A DNA stretch of 64,000 nucleotides from an uncultured Mailhella sp. (GTDB taxonomy: Bacteria > Desulfobacterota > Desulfovibrionia > Desulfovibrionales > Desulfovibrionaceae). The number at the start of each line of letters is the position of its first letter. Position 1 is the stretch's first letter. Shown here piece by piece: positions 7,948 to 16,689 of the stretch. Below the pieces are notes generated by a model that was not told the DNA's origin, searched no databases, and saw only the letters and a program-made list of their open reading frames with translations. The translations under genes were made by a program, and so were the position numbers. The stretch is taken from contig CAJJMX010000001.1 in assembly GCA_905192935.1 (NCBI GenBank), forward strand, positions 1 to 64,000, written 5' to 3'.

Positions 7948-10416
7948 ATGAAGAACACCTATCAGGACATGGATTTCCGGGTCCGTGACCGCATCCTTCT
8001 CTATGCACGCGGACTTTCCCTCTCTCCGAAGGAAAGCGTGGAACTGGCTCTTGAGAGCCTGAAGCGCTGCGAATCCGAACATCCGAGCTATGACGAGGCT
8101 CTCACCTGCCTGCATGCCATCCTGGCCGAAAAGGGCCGGGAACTCATTCCCGGCGACGAGGCTCCCCATCTCATGTCCGCGCCGGGCATGACCCGCAGCT
8201 CCATGCTGGCGGAGGAACTCGACCGCACCCCGTGGCTCAGCATCTTCAAAAAGACACTGAGCCGGCTCTTCCGCATCTTCCGTCCCTCGGGCATGGCGGC
8301 GCGCGCCACATGGAAGGACAGCGCCGACAGACAGCGCCGTCAGCTGGAATGGGAAAAGGTGGCGGGACGACGCCGCACCCTGCTCATGACGCTCATTCTC
8401 GTGCCCGCCGTCATCGGCGCGTTCATCATGTACGGCATTCTGCCGCAGCAGGGCATAGAAGCCGTCAAGATCATGACCGCCGTGCTCTTCGCCATTCTGT
8501 TCGGCTGGATCTCCATAGGATTCTGGATGTGCGTGGCGGGCTGCTGGGTGCTGTCCCACAAGGTGGACCGCTTCACCCCCACGAAGGGCTGCGACGCCGT
8601 GGTCATCCCCGACAGCACGCGTACCGCCATTCTGTTCCCCGTGTACAATGAAGACACCCGCAAGTACATGGCGGGCATTGCCGCCACATGGCATTCCCTC
8701 ATGCAGACGGGCGAAAGCGACAAGTTCGACATCTTCATCCTCAGCGACTCCACCAGCCCCGACGCCTGGGTCGCCGAAGAAGAGGCCTGGTACGAATTCT
8801 GCCAGAGAGAAAACGTCTTCAACCACATCTTCTACCGCCGCAGACGCAACAACACCAAGCGCAAGAGCGGCAACGTGGCCGACTTCTGCCGCCGCTGGGG
8901 CGCTCAGTACAAGTACATGATCGTCTTCGACGCCGACAGCGTCATGAGCGGCCGCACCATGGTGCGCATGGTGAAATCCATGGAACTGCACCCGGAAATG
9001 GGCATGATCCAGACGCCGCCGCTCGCCGTGAACATGAACAGTCTCGTGGCCCGCGTCCAGCAGTTCGCCAACCACCTCTACGGCCCCGTGTTCGCCACGG
9101 GCCTGCACTTCTGGCTGCTCGGCGACGCCCAGTACTGGGGACACAACGCCATCATACGCGTGGATCCCTTCATCAAGCACTGTCAGCTGCCCACCCTGCC
9201 CGGACGCGGTCCGCTGGCCGGCGACATCCTGAGCCACGACTTCGTGGAGTCCGCCCTCATGAGGCGCGCAGGCTACGGCGTATGGCTGGCCTACGACCTC
9301 GACGGCTCCTGGGAGGAAAGCCCGCCCTCGCTCATAGACGAGCTCATCCGCGACCGCCGCTGGTGCCAGGGCAACCTTCAGCACAGCCGTCTCATCTTTT
9401 CCGGCGGCATCTTCCCCACGCACCGCGCCCTGTTCATCAACGGCATCATGTCCTACGCCTCGGCGCTTCTGTGGCTGTTCTTCCTCGTGTTCAGCTCCAT
9501 CCAGGCCGTCACCGAGGCCTTCATTCCGCCGTCCTACTTCCCGAGCGGCCCCACGCTTTTCCCCGTGTGGCCCACATGGTATCCGAAATGGGCGCTGCTG
9601 CTGCTAGGCAGCACCTGCATCATGCTGTTCATGCCCAAGATTTTCGCCATCATCCTCACCCTGCGCAAGGGCGGCTCCAAAAACTTCGGCGGCACGTTCA
9701 GCATGTGCATGAGCGTGCTCGGAGAAGTGTTCATCTCCACGCTGCTCGCCCCGGTGAGAATGCTCTTCCACAGCTTCTTCGTGGTCACCACGCTGCTCGG
9801 CTGGAAGGTCTCGTGGAACACCCAGAATCGCAGCGACACGGGCACGAGCTGGAGCGACGCCATCCGCTTCCACTGGTGGGGCACGCTCATCGGTCTTTTA
9901 TGGGGCGGCGTGATGTGGCTCATCAACCCCGGCTTCTTCGTGTGGTTCTCCCCCATCGCCATCGGTCTCGTGCTTTCCATCCCGCTGTCCGTGTTCACGA
10001 GCCGCGTCAGCTGGGGTCTTGCCGCCAGGCGCATGGGGCTGTTCATCACGTCCTCGGAACTCAAGGCCGAACCGGAACAGGCGGACATGCACAAGGAACT
10101 TGAACGCCCCGACCGGTATTCTCCCTTCACCATCGAGCGCGGACGCGGCTTTACGCGCGCCGTGGTCATTCCCCGCGTGCATGCCCTGCACATCGCGCTC
10201 ATCCGCCGCCGCAAGTGGGAACGCCCCATCGGCGAGGAGCGTGAAAAGACCCGCCGCGCCCTCCTGGCCAAGGCTCTGGAAAAAGGTCCCTTCGGACTTT
10301 CCAAGCAGGAAAAGTCCGCCTTGCTCATGGATCCCCGTCTTCTGAACGAACTGCACAAGAAAGTCTGGCAGCTCAATCCCGAAAAGGGACACGACTGGGG
10401 CGTGGCGCAGAACTAG
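7948..10416 (+). CDS. opgH: Periplasmic glucan glucosyltransferase OpgH (MdoH)
   Basis: OpgH is the inner-membrane GT2-family enzyme that polymerises UDP-glucose into the beta-1,2 glucan backbone and passes it to the periplasm. The 822-residue protein has a cytoplasmic N-terminus, two membrane segments around 145-195, and a GT2 domain with FDADS (D328, D330). The acceptor-side RRWCQG sequence (470-475) is the QxxRW-type element of this family. Several membrane segments follow from about 500 to 690. The start has AAAGG just upstream. It forms a two-gene unit with opgG; no opgC, opgB or opgD modification gene is nearby. Confidence 0.95.
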   Translation: MKNTYQDMDFRVRDRILLYARGLSLSPKESVELALESLKRCESEHPSYDEALTCLHAILAEKGRELIPGDEAPHLMSAPGMTRSSMLAEELDRTPWLSIFKKTLSRLFRIFRPSGMAARATWKDSADRQRRQLEWEKVAGRRRTLLMTLILVPAVIGAFIMYGILPQQGIEAVKIMTAVLFAILFGWISIGFWMCVAGCWVLSHKVDRFTPTKGCDAVVIPDSTRTAILFPVYNEDTRKYMAGIAATWHSLMQTGESDKFDIFILSDSTSPDAWVAEEEAWYEFCQRENVFNHIFYRRRRNNTKRKSGNVADFCRRWGAQYKYMIVFDADSVMSGRTMVRMVKSMELHPEMGMIQTPPLAVNMNSLVARVQQFANHLYGPVFATGLHFWLLGDAQYWGHNAIIRVDPFIKHCQLPTLPGRGPLAGDILSHDFVESALMRRAGYGVWLAYDLDGSWEESPPSLIDELIRDRRWCQGNLQHSRLIFSGGIFPTHRALFINGIMSYASALLWLFFLVFSSIQAVTEAFIPPSYFPSGPTLFPVWPTWYPKWALLLLGSTCIMLFMPKIFAIILTLRKGGSKNFGGTFSMCMSVLGEVFISTLLAPVRMLFHSFFVVTTLLGWKVSWNTQNRSDTGTSWSDAIRFHWWGTLIGLLWGGVMWLINPGFFVWFSPIAIGLVLSIPLSVFTSRVSWGLAARRMGLFITSSELKAEPEQADMHKELERPDRYSPFTIERGRGFTRAVVIPRVHALHIALIRRRKWERPIGEEREKTRRALLAKALEKGPFGLSKQEKSALLMDPRLLNELHKKVWQLNPEKGHDWGVAQN

Positions 10417-10493
10417 CGGAATTTCCGAAAAACAAGGGCCGTGTTCCCTCCCTGCCCGAAAAGCGGGAGAGAAAAACGTAACCCCGGATATCG

Positions 10494-10527
10494 AAGAGGC
10501 CGGAAAACATCTGTTTTCCGGCCTCTT
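10494..10527 (+). terminator. Terminator after opgH
   Basis: A perfect 16-bp stem (10494-10509 with 10512-10527) includes A4/T4 inner arms and GC-rich outer arms. It is 78 bases after opgH. Neither side has a long T-run, but the shape fits a strong, possibly two-way, terminator. Confidence 0.7.
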
Positions 10528-10805
10528 GGCGTTAACAAGTAAATCCCGGGCACGCATGGCCAAGCGCCTCGTCGCCTCCGCAAAATATCCGCAGCCGCGG
10601 CCTTTTCCCCGGAAGACACGTTTCTCAAGCCGCGTCCGCCCGTAAGAGGGCTTTTCCGCCCATCCGGTGCCAGCCCCTCCCGACTCCGTTTTCCGGGCCC
10701 TGAACAGCGTCCTCCGGCCTTTCGGAACTGACATAAAAACAGACCGGGAACACGAAAGCTCCGCCGGAAAGGAGTCTTCGGACACTTTCAACAGTCCATT
10801 AACAT
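10528..10805. other. Non-coding gap between opgH and infB terminators
   Basis: No gene, RNA or promoter is recognised here between the terminators of the converging opgH and infB units. Short open frames on both strands have no ribosome site or recognisable sequence. Confidence 0.5.
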
Positions 10806-10846
10806 CAGGGCCGGAAGAACGGATATCCTCCGCTCTTCCGGCCCTG
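10806..10846 (-). terminator. Terminator downstream of infB
   Basis: CAGGGCCGGAAGA (10806-10818) pairs with TCTTCCGGCCCTG (10834-10846), a 13-bp stem. It is the last of three stems met by transcripts leaving infB. Confidence 0.6.
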
Positions 10847-10871
10847 TTCATATCATGCTCTTCCGGCATTC

Positions 10872-10930
10872 TTCCCGGAAAAGCCGGGAACAACCGCCGG
10901 AACATCTTCCGGGAAACCGCTTTCCCGGAA
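10872..10930 (-). repeat. Stacked CCGGGAA hairpins at the infB 3' end
   Basis: Two stems built from the same short word lie directly after the infB stop. One is a perfect 10-bp stem with a 4-base loop (10907-10916 with 10921-10930), and the other is a 7-bp stem (10872-10878 with 10884-10890). They probably terminate or protect the 3' end of infB mRNA. Confidence 0.6.
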
Positions 10931-10937
10931 AACTCAG

Positions 10938-13900
10938 TTAGTCGAGGGAAGCCGCTTCCTCCACCACTTCGAAGGCTTCGATGATGTCGCCGATCTTGAT
11001 GTCGTGGAAGTTCTCGAGGCCCACGCCGCACTCAAGGTTGCGCACCACTTCGCGGGCGTCGTCCTTGAGTCGCTTGAGAGAGGCGACCTTGCCGGTGTAC
11101 ACCACCACGCCGTCGCGCAGGAGGCGCACGTTGGCGGTACGGGTGATCTTGCCGTCAGTGACCATGCAGCCGGCAATGAGGCCGACCTTGGGCACGGAGA
11201 AGGTCTGACGGACCTCGGCCTGACCGAGGTAGACTTCCTTGGAGACGGGAGCCAGCAGACCGGCCATGGCGCTCTTGATCTCATCCACAAGCTTGTAGAT
11301 GATGTCGTAGAAGCGGATGTCCACCTGCTCCTGCTCGGCCACTTCCTTGACCTTGGCGGTAGGACGCACGTTGAAGCCGATGATGATGGCGTTGGAGGCC
11401 GCCGCCAGCATGACGTCGGATTCCGAAATGGCGCCTGCACCGCCGTGGATGATGTCGATGCGGACCTTGTCGGTGCTGAGCTTGCGCAGAGATTCGGTGA
11501 TGGCTTCCAAAGAGCCCTGCACGTCGGCCTTGAGCACCACGTTGAGCACCTGGGCCTCCTGCGCGTCCGCGCTCTGCTTGAGGAAGTTCTCAAGGGTCAC
11601 GCGGGACACCTTGGCCAGTTCCTTCTCCCTGAGCTTGGTGGCACGGGATTCGGCGATGCGGCGGGCCAGCTTTTCGTCTTCGAGGCACACGAACTCGTCA
11701 CCGGCTTCCGGCACGCCTTCAAAGCCCTGGATCTCCACAGGCATGGAAGGACCGGCTTCCTTGATCTTGCGGCCCTGGTCGTTGAACAGGGCGCGCACAC
11801 GACCGGCAAACACGCCGCACACGAACACGTCGCCCTGATGAAGCGTGCCTTCCTGCACCAGAACGGTAGCCACAGGACCGCGGCCCTTGTCGAGCTTGGC
11901 TTCCACCACGTGACCGCGGGCGGGCTTGTTGGGATTGGCCTTGAGTTCCAGTATTTCCGCCTGCAGAGCAATGAGTTCCAGAAGGTCGTCGAGACCCTTG
12001 CCGGTCTTGGCGGAAACCATGGCCACCACGGTGTCGCCGCCCCAGGCTTCAGGCTGCAGACCGAGTTCGGAAAGCTCGCGAAGCACGCGGTCGGGATTGG
12101 CGGTTTCCTTGTCTATCTTGTTCACGGCCACCAGAATGGGCACACCGGCGGCGCGGGAATGGTTGATGGCTTCACGGGTCTGTTCCATGACGCCGTCGTC
12201 GGCGGCCACGACGAGCACCACGAGGTCGGTGACCTGTGCGCCGCGGGCACGCATGGCGGTGAAGGCCGCATGGCCGGGCGTGTCGAGGAACACGATGTCG
12301 CCGCGCTTGGTCTTGACGAGGTAGGCGCCGATGTGCTGCGTGATGCCGCCCGCTTCACCGCTCGTCACGCTGGTCTTGCGGATGGCGTCGAGCAGCGAGG
12401 TCTTGCCGTGGTCGACGTGGCCCATGATGGTCACGACCGGAGGACGGGGCTTGAGCATCTCGGGGGTATCCACCACGGTGGGCACCAGGTAGTCTTCTTC
12501 GGAGAAGCCCACCTTTTCCACTTCATAGCCGAACTCCGAGGCCACGAGCGTGGCGGTGTCGATGTCGAGGGCATTGTTGATGGTGGCCATCACGCCGAGC
12601 CCGAACAGGACCTTGATGATCTCGCTGGACTTCACGCCCATCTGATGGGCCAGATCGGCCACGCGGATGGACTCCTCGATGCGTATCTTGCGCTTGGCGG
12701 CCTTCATGGGCTGCGTGGACTGGCTCGTCACCTGATGCTGCTGCTTCTTGGGCTTGTGCGAGCGGCGGGTGCGGACCATGCCCTCGTCGTCATCCATGTC
12801 GGCTCCTCCGTGGCGACGGCTGAAGTCATCGGAATCCTGAGGAAAGTCGGTCGTGCGGCGGTTCTTGCTGTTGCGCTTCTTGCGGCTCTGCTCATTATCC
12901 ATGGGCGGCTGCTGACCGAAAGGAGGCGTGAAGGAGGCGCCGCCGGAAGAACGACCTGCCGGACGATTGCCGGAAGGACGGTTGCCGGAACGACGATTGT
13001 CGCGGCCGTCGTTGTCGCGACCGTCACGGGCATCGGGACGGGGGCTGCGATTGTCGCGGCGGGCGCCGTCACGACGGGAATCCCCGTCACGGGAAGGACG
13101 GCTCTCGGAAGGCGTCGCGGGACGAATGATGCGGGCCTGCGTGGGATCGGGACGGGAAATCACGCGCACGCGGGGAGTGCTGTCGGCGGCAGGCTGAGCC
13201 TTTTTGCGGGTATCTTCGCCTTCATTCTCCTCAGCGACGTGACGGCGCTCCTGAACGGGAGGCAGCAGGCTGGGCTGCGAAGAGCCTTCCGGCTCGGCGG
13301 AAGCGGCAGGCGCCCTGCGGGGACGCTCGGTCCTGGGAGCCTCGGAGGCCGCGGCCGCCCGGGGTTCGGGCTTCGCTTCCTGGGCGGCAGGCGCAACCAC
13401 CGTTGCAGGACGGGGAGTAACGATACGCGCCGAAGGAGCTTCCACCTTGCGGGCACGGGGAGCCTTGTCGGCCTCCTTCTCCGTCGCGGGCTTCTCGGCG
13501 ACAACAGGCTTTTCCGCAGCCTTCACTTCGGCGGCAGGCTCGGCCTCGACCTTCTTTGCCGCAACGGGATTTTCCGCAGCAGCAGGCTTCTCAGCGGCCG
13601 GCTTTTCCACCACCTTGGCGGCAGCGGGAGCCGGTTCCGGCGTCACGACATGCGCGGGGCGCACGATTCGCGCCACAGGAGCGGTCTCGCGGGCGGCTCT
13701 GGCCTTTTTGGGGGCCTTCTCCGCAGCGGGAGCGCTCTTCTGCTCCGCGGCTCCGGTTTCGGGAGCGGCGGCTTCTTCCGCCGCGGCGGCGGGAGCCGCG
13801 GTCTTTTCTTCGACTACGGAAGCGGCAGGAGCTTCTGCCGCCGCCGGCTTGGAACGACGACGTATAATAACGTCTTTGCGGACAACTTCCACAGAGGCCT

Positions 13901-14051
13901 CCGACTTTTTAACCTTGACTTTTTCGTATTCTTCCGGGGAGATGGACCCTTTGACCGTCTTTTCTATCCCGGCCTCGCGCAGACGCGCCACCAGCTCTTC
14001 GGGCTTCATGCCCTGCTCGAGCGCGGCATCCTTTATCTTTATCTTATCCAT
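10938..14051 (-). CDS. infB: Translation initiation factor IF-2
   Basis: IF-2 is the GTPase that brings fMet-tRNA to the 30S subunit and promotes subunit joining. At 1037 residues it is a long form. It has an N-terminal IF2_N domain, an Ala/Glu/Pro-rich low-complexity linker (about 65-300), an Arg/Asn/Gly-rich patch (about 300-400) and a second IF2_N-like segment near 465-510. The G domain starts with GHVDHGKT (544-551), and the C-terminal fMet-tRNA-binding domains follow. Its start overlaps the end of ylxR by 8 bases, so translation is likely coupled. In many bacteria rbfA follows infB; here the next gene is the convergent opgH. Confidence 0.98.
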   Translation of the reverse strand: MDKIKIKDAALEQGMKPEELVARLREAGIEKTVKGSISPEEYEKVKVKKSEASVEVVRKDVIIRRRSKPAAAEAPAASVVEEKTAAPAAAAEEAAAPETGAAEQKSAPAAEKAPKKARAARETAPVARIVRPAHVVTPEPAPAAAKVVEKPAAEKPAAAENPVAAKKVEAEPAAEVKAAEKPVVAEKPATEKEADKAPRARKVEAPSARIVTPRPATVVAPAAQEAKPEPRAAAASEAPRTERPRRAPAASAEPEGSSQPSLLPPVQERRHVAEENEGEDTRKKAQPAADSTPRVRVISRPDPTQARIIRPATPSESRPSRDGDSRRDGARRDNRSPRPDARDGRDNDGRDNRRSGNRPSGNRPAGRSSGGASFTPPFGQQPPMDNEQSRKKRNSKNRRTTDFPQDSDDFSRRHGGADMDDDEGMVRTRRSHKPKKQQHQVTSQSTQPMKAAKRKIRIEESIRVADLAHQMGVKSSEIIKVLFGLGVMATINNALDIDTATLVASEFGYEVEKVGFSEEDYLVPTVVDTPEMLKPRPPVVTIMGHVDHGKTSLLDAIRKTSVTSGEAGGITQHIGAYLVKTKRGDIVFLDTPGHAAFTAMRARGAQVTDLVVLVVAADDGVMEQTREAINHSRAAGVPILVAVNKIDKETANPDRVLRELSELGLQPEAWGGDTVVAMVSAKTGKGLDDLLELIALQAEILELKANPNKPARGHVVEAKLDKGRGPVATVLVQEGTLHQGDVFVCGVFAGRVRALFNDQGRKIKEAGPSMPVEIQGFEGVPEAGDEFVCLEDEKLARRIAESRATKLREKELAKVSRVTLENFLKQSADAQEAQVLNVVLKADVQGSLEAITESLRKLSTDKVRIDIIHGGAGAISESDVMLAAASNAIIIGFNVRPTAKVKEVAEQEQVDIRFYDIIYKLVDEIKSAMAGLLAPVSKEVYLGQAEVRQTFSVPKVGLIAGCMVTDGKITRTANVRLLRDGVVVYTGKVASLKRLKDDAREVVRNLECGVGLENFHDIKIGDIIEAFEVVEEAASLD

Positions 14052-14286
14052 TCTTTCTCCCCTTGTGAGATTTGCGCCTGAATTTCATGCCCGAAAAACG
14101 CGCCCGGCAAGCCGGGTCGTCGCATACATACCAGCCTCTGCCCGGCCTTGTCTGGGCTTCATCTGCTTCAAGCCCGTTCCCGGCGGCGGCGCCTTCTGGG
14201 GCAGATACATGACGCAGGAGCCGAGACTTGGCAAAGCGCCGTCTGCATACGACACACATGCGTACGGGTCCCTGCCAGTCCTCCAT
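14044..14286 (-). CDS. ylxR: YlxR family RNA-binding protein
   Basis: YlxR (DUF448) is a small basic protein usually encoded between nusA and infB. It is thought to bind RNA, and in Bacillus it also affects transcription. The 80-residue product has the family pattern RMCVVCRRR near the N-terminus, GRGWYVC in the middle and a C-terminal basic tail (RRKSHKGRK). The paired cysteines are kept. It lies 3 bases after nusA and overlaps infB, in the expected order. Confidence 0.9.
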   Translation of the reverse strand: MEDWQGPVRMCVVCRRRFAKSRLLRHVSAPEGAAAGNGLEADEAQTRPGRGWYVCDDPACRARFSGMKFRRKSHKGRKNG

Positions 14287-14289
14287 GCC

Positions 14290-15570
14290 CTATTCCTCGC
14301 CGGATTCCGTTTTTTCCTCGGCAGCGGCTTCGCCTTCCACCACGGGGCTGAGGAAATTCACGGCGGCACGCAGATCGGCAATGCGTGCGGAAGTGAGCTC
14401 AAGCTTTTCGGCCAGTTCCTCGTCCGAAGCGGCGCGCAGGGCGTCGAGAGAACGGAAACCGGCTTCCATGAGTTTGTCCACGGGAATCTCGGCCACGCTG
14501 GCCACCTGTTCCAGTCCGCGACCGGCGGCATTGGCTTCGTGATAACGGGACTCGGTGAAGATATCGATCTTCCAGCCGAGAAGCTTGGCGGCCAGCTTGA
14601 CGTTCTGCCCCTTGCGGCCGATGGCGTTGGTGAGCTGATCGTCCGGCACGGTGACTTCCAGAAGGTTGGAAGCCTCGTCCACGTTGATGCGGGAAACGAT
14701 GGCGGGAGCCAGAGCGTTGCGCGCGTAGGTGGCGATGTCGGGACTCCACACCACGATGTCTATGCGCTCGCCGTGCAGCTCCTGCACGATGTTCTGAATA
14801 CGGGAACCGCGCACGCCCACGCAGGCGCCCACGGCGTCGATGTCGCGCTCACGGGAGAGCACGGCCACCTTGGCGCGGGAACCGGGATCGCGGGCCACGC
14901 CCATGATCTGCACGCTGCCGTCGTCCACTTCGGGAACTTCGCGACGGAACAGCGCGGCCATGTAGTCGCGATGCGCGCGGGAAATGATGACCTGAGGGCC
15001 GCGACCTTCACGGCGCACGTCGATGATGAGCGCCTGAATGCGGTCGTTGCGCTTGTAATGTTCTCTGGGGATCTGCTCCTCACGGGGCAGAAGCGCCTCG
15101 GTGCGTCCGAGATTGACGACCCAGCCGCCCTTGTCGCGACGCTGCACCATGCCGCTCACGATCTCGCCCACACGGTCCTTGAACTCTTCATAGATGAGTT
15201 CCTGCTCGGCGTCGCGCATGCGCTGGATGATGACCTGCTTGGCGGACTGGGCGGCAATACGGCCGAGATCCTCCACCTTGAGACGGAAACCCATTTCATC
15301 GTCGATCTGAATGGAGGGATCATGCTGACGGGCGTCCTCCAGGGAGATCTGGGTGAGGGGGTCTTCCACCTCGTCCACGACGAACTTGAACTGGAACACC
15401 TCGATGTCGCCGGTGTCGTCGCTGTAATGCACTTCCACGTCCAGATCGTCGCCGTACTTGCGGGTCACGGACGTGCGCACGGCTTCTTCAAGCGTGCTGA
15501 TGAGCATATCACGGTCCAGCCCTCTGTCCTTGCTGATCTGTTCAATGGCTTTCTTCAGTTCCAGGCTCAT
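14290..15570 (-). CDS. nusA: Transcription termination/antitermination factor NusA
   Basis: NusA binds RNA polymerase and nascent RNA, controlling pausing, intrinsic termination and antitermination. The 426-residue protein has the N-terminal polymerase-binding domain (about 1-125), an S1 domain (about 135-200), two KH domains (about 200-345, with GVRGSRIQNI and GRKGQNVKLA), and one C-terminal helix-hairpin-helix region (about 355-410). It lacks the second C-terminal acidic repeat of E. coli NusA (495 residues), as is usual outside the gamma-proteobacteria. The start codon overlaps the rimP stop in an ATGA junction. Confidence 0.97.
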   Translation of the reverse strand: MSLELKKAIEQISKDRGLDRDMLISTLEEAVRTSVTRKYGDDLDVEVHYSDDTGDIEVFQFKFVVDEVEDPLTQISLEDARQHDPSIQIDDEMGFRLKVEDLGRIAAQSAKQVIIQRMRDAEQELIYEEFKDRVGEIVSGMVQRRDKGGWVVNLGRTEALLPREEQIPREHYKRNDRIQALIIDVRREGRGPQVIISRAHRDYMAALFRREVPEVDDGSVQIMGVARDPGSRAKVAVLSRERDIDAVGACVGVRGSRIQNIVQELHGERIDIVVWSPDIATYARNALAPAIVSRINVDEASNLLEVTVPDDQLTNAIGRKGQNVKLAAKLLGWKIDIFTESRYHEANAAGRGLEQVASVAEIPVDKLMEAGFRSLDALRAASDEELAEKLELTSARIADLRAAVNFLSPVVEGEAAAEEKTESGEE

Positions 15571-16196
15571 GCTTGCTTACCTCCGCCTTTGCCGGCCGCC
15601 TTTTTCGCGTTCTTTCCGGCTCCGGGCTTGCTGGTGTCAGGAAAAACAGGGACGAGGCGTGCCTTTCTTACCCAGTCCCATCGGATGGAAACATTGGAAG
15701 GAGCGGGTTTTTCACCCTCGGAGGGCGCACAGAGCACCTCCATGACGAAAGAGTCGCCCGAAACACTCACGAGCGGACCTCTGAACTTGCGCCTTCCGGC
15801 GATGTCGGGATGGGGATCGGTGAGCATGACCTCAATCTCGCGCCCGGCATAGGGAGCAAGCTGAGAGGGCTCGAAAAACAGCCGGTCCATGCCGGGGGAC
15901 GAAACTTCCAGCACCCACGCGTCGGCAAACACCTCGTCCACGTCGAGCGCAAGTCCCACCATGCGCGAGATCTCCGCGCACTGATCCACGGACACGCCTT
16001 CCAGCACACCGTCCTCACCGCTGCCGCCTTCCGCGGCTTCGCCGCCGGCCGGAGCATCCACATATACGCGCACCACCGTGCGCCCGCCGGCCACGACCTC
16101 GATGCCCCAGAGCATGAGACCAAACGACGCTACGACAGGCTCGGCCGCCTCGCGCACGCGACGGACGAGCTGCTCAGGAGAAAGACCTTTTCCCAT
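15567..16196 (-). CDS. rimP: Ribosome maturation factor RimP
   Basis: RimP helps mature the 30S subunit, including assembly around S12. The 209-residue protein has the N-terminal alpha/beta domain, the conserved LEVSSPGMDRLF motif at about 106-117, and the C-terminal SH3-like domain. A Gly/Glu-rich insertion (about 50-65) and a Lys/Gly-rich tail make it longer than E. coli RimP (150). It is the first gene of rimP-nusA-ylxR-infB and sits behind a strong promoter and a terminator-like hairpin. Confidence 0.95.
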   Translation of the reverse strand: MGKGLSPEQLVRRVREAAEPVVASFGLMLWGIEVVAGGRTVVRVYVDAPAGGEAAEGGSGEDGVLEGVSVDQCAEISRMVGLALDVDEVFADAWVLEVSSPGMDRLFFEPSQLAPYAGREIEVMLTDPHPDIAGRRKFRGPLVSVSGDSFVMEVLCAPSEGEKPAPSNVSIRWDWVRKARLVPVFPDTSKPGAGKNAKKAAGKGGGKQA

Positions 16197-16220
16197 GTAT
16201 CATACCTTATATAATAAAAA

Positions 16221-16245
16221 AGGGAGGCCGTCGTCAGGCCACCCT
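16221..16245 (-). terminator. Terminator-like hairpin in the rimP leader
   Basis: On the minus strand AGGGtGGCC and GGCCtCCCT pair (one T-T mismatch, 7-base loop) and are followed at once by TTTTTTATTAT. This is a complete intrinsic-terminator shape ending about 20 bases before the rimP start codon. It is placed to act as an attenuator of the nusA operon, or to end a short RNA of about 110 bases. Confidence 0.7.
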
Positions 16246-16329
16246 ACCAGAACCGCCTTGCGCGGTGCATCAGGATGTAGAAAGGCAGGAGCCGAAAAAA
16301 ATGGATCTTGCCTTCCACTGCGTGAGAAT

Positions 16330-16358
16330 GTTTTACCCGCGACTCCAGGCGTTGTCAA
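16330..16358 (-). promoter_or_regulatory. Sigma-70 promoter for the rimP-nusA-infB unit
   Basis: On the minus strand there is a perfect -35 TTGACA (16353-16358), a 17-base spacer and a -10 TAAAAC (16330-16335). Transcription would start near 16323, giving an untranslated leader of about 127 bases with the hairpin at 16221-16245. Confidence 0.75.
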
Positions 16359-16689
16359 GAGCTCCTCCGAGGGCGCTTCCTGCACAAAAAATTTTTTGAG
16401 CCGCTCCGGAGCCGCGCCCTCAGACGAATCTCATGTCGAGAGTATCGGATAAGCCTCAGTTCTTTTCGGAACGATACTTGACCCACTTCTTCCGGCAGGC
16501 TAGGCTCTTCTTCTCGGGTCGGAAAGGAATGCCTGCGCATGGCTTGGGACAGCTCGGAAATACGCTGTTCAATTGCAGGACGCCCGAGTATTTTTGTCTG
16601 TATAATCGCGCTGTTGCCACAAAGCCGAGCATACGGCGCACATCCCTGGGTCCCCAGGAATTTCAAGTTCATCAGAGGTTGCAGAGTTT
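16359..16689. other. Leader region upstream of nrdD
   Basis: This 330-base stretch separates the rimP promoter from nrdD. A TATAAT at 16601-16606 is a plausible -10 for nrdD but no well-spaced -35 is seen. No NrdR-type box (an inverted repeat around ATAT) was found. The nrdD ribosome site is weak (CAGAGG at 16672-16677). Confidence 0.35.

Noticed and set aside
11004..14081. A 1025-codon plus-strand open frame antisense to infB
   Set aside because: It is a high-GC shadow of infB: His/Gly/Leu-rich low-complexity sequence, no ribosome site and no recognisable domain, while infB on the other strand is certain.
16215..16323. A tRNA, SRP RNA or tmRNA in the rimP leader
   Set aside because: The stretch lacks a T-loop, CCA-type end or the SRP tetraloop sequence; only promoter and terminator features are supported.
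16559..16689. An NrdR box upstream of nrdD
   Set aside because: No inverted repeat resembling the NrdR site was found; only an isolated TATAAT is visible.
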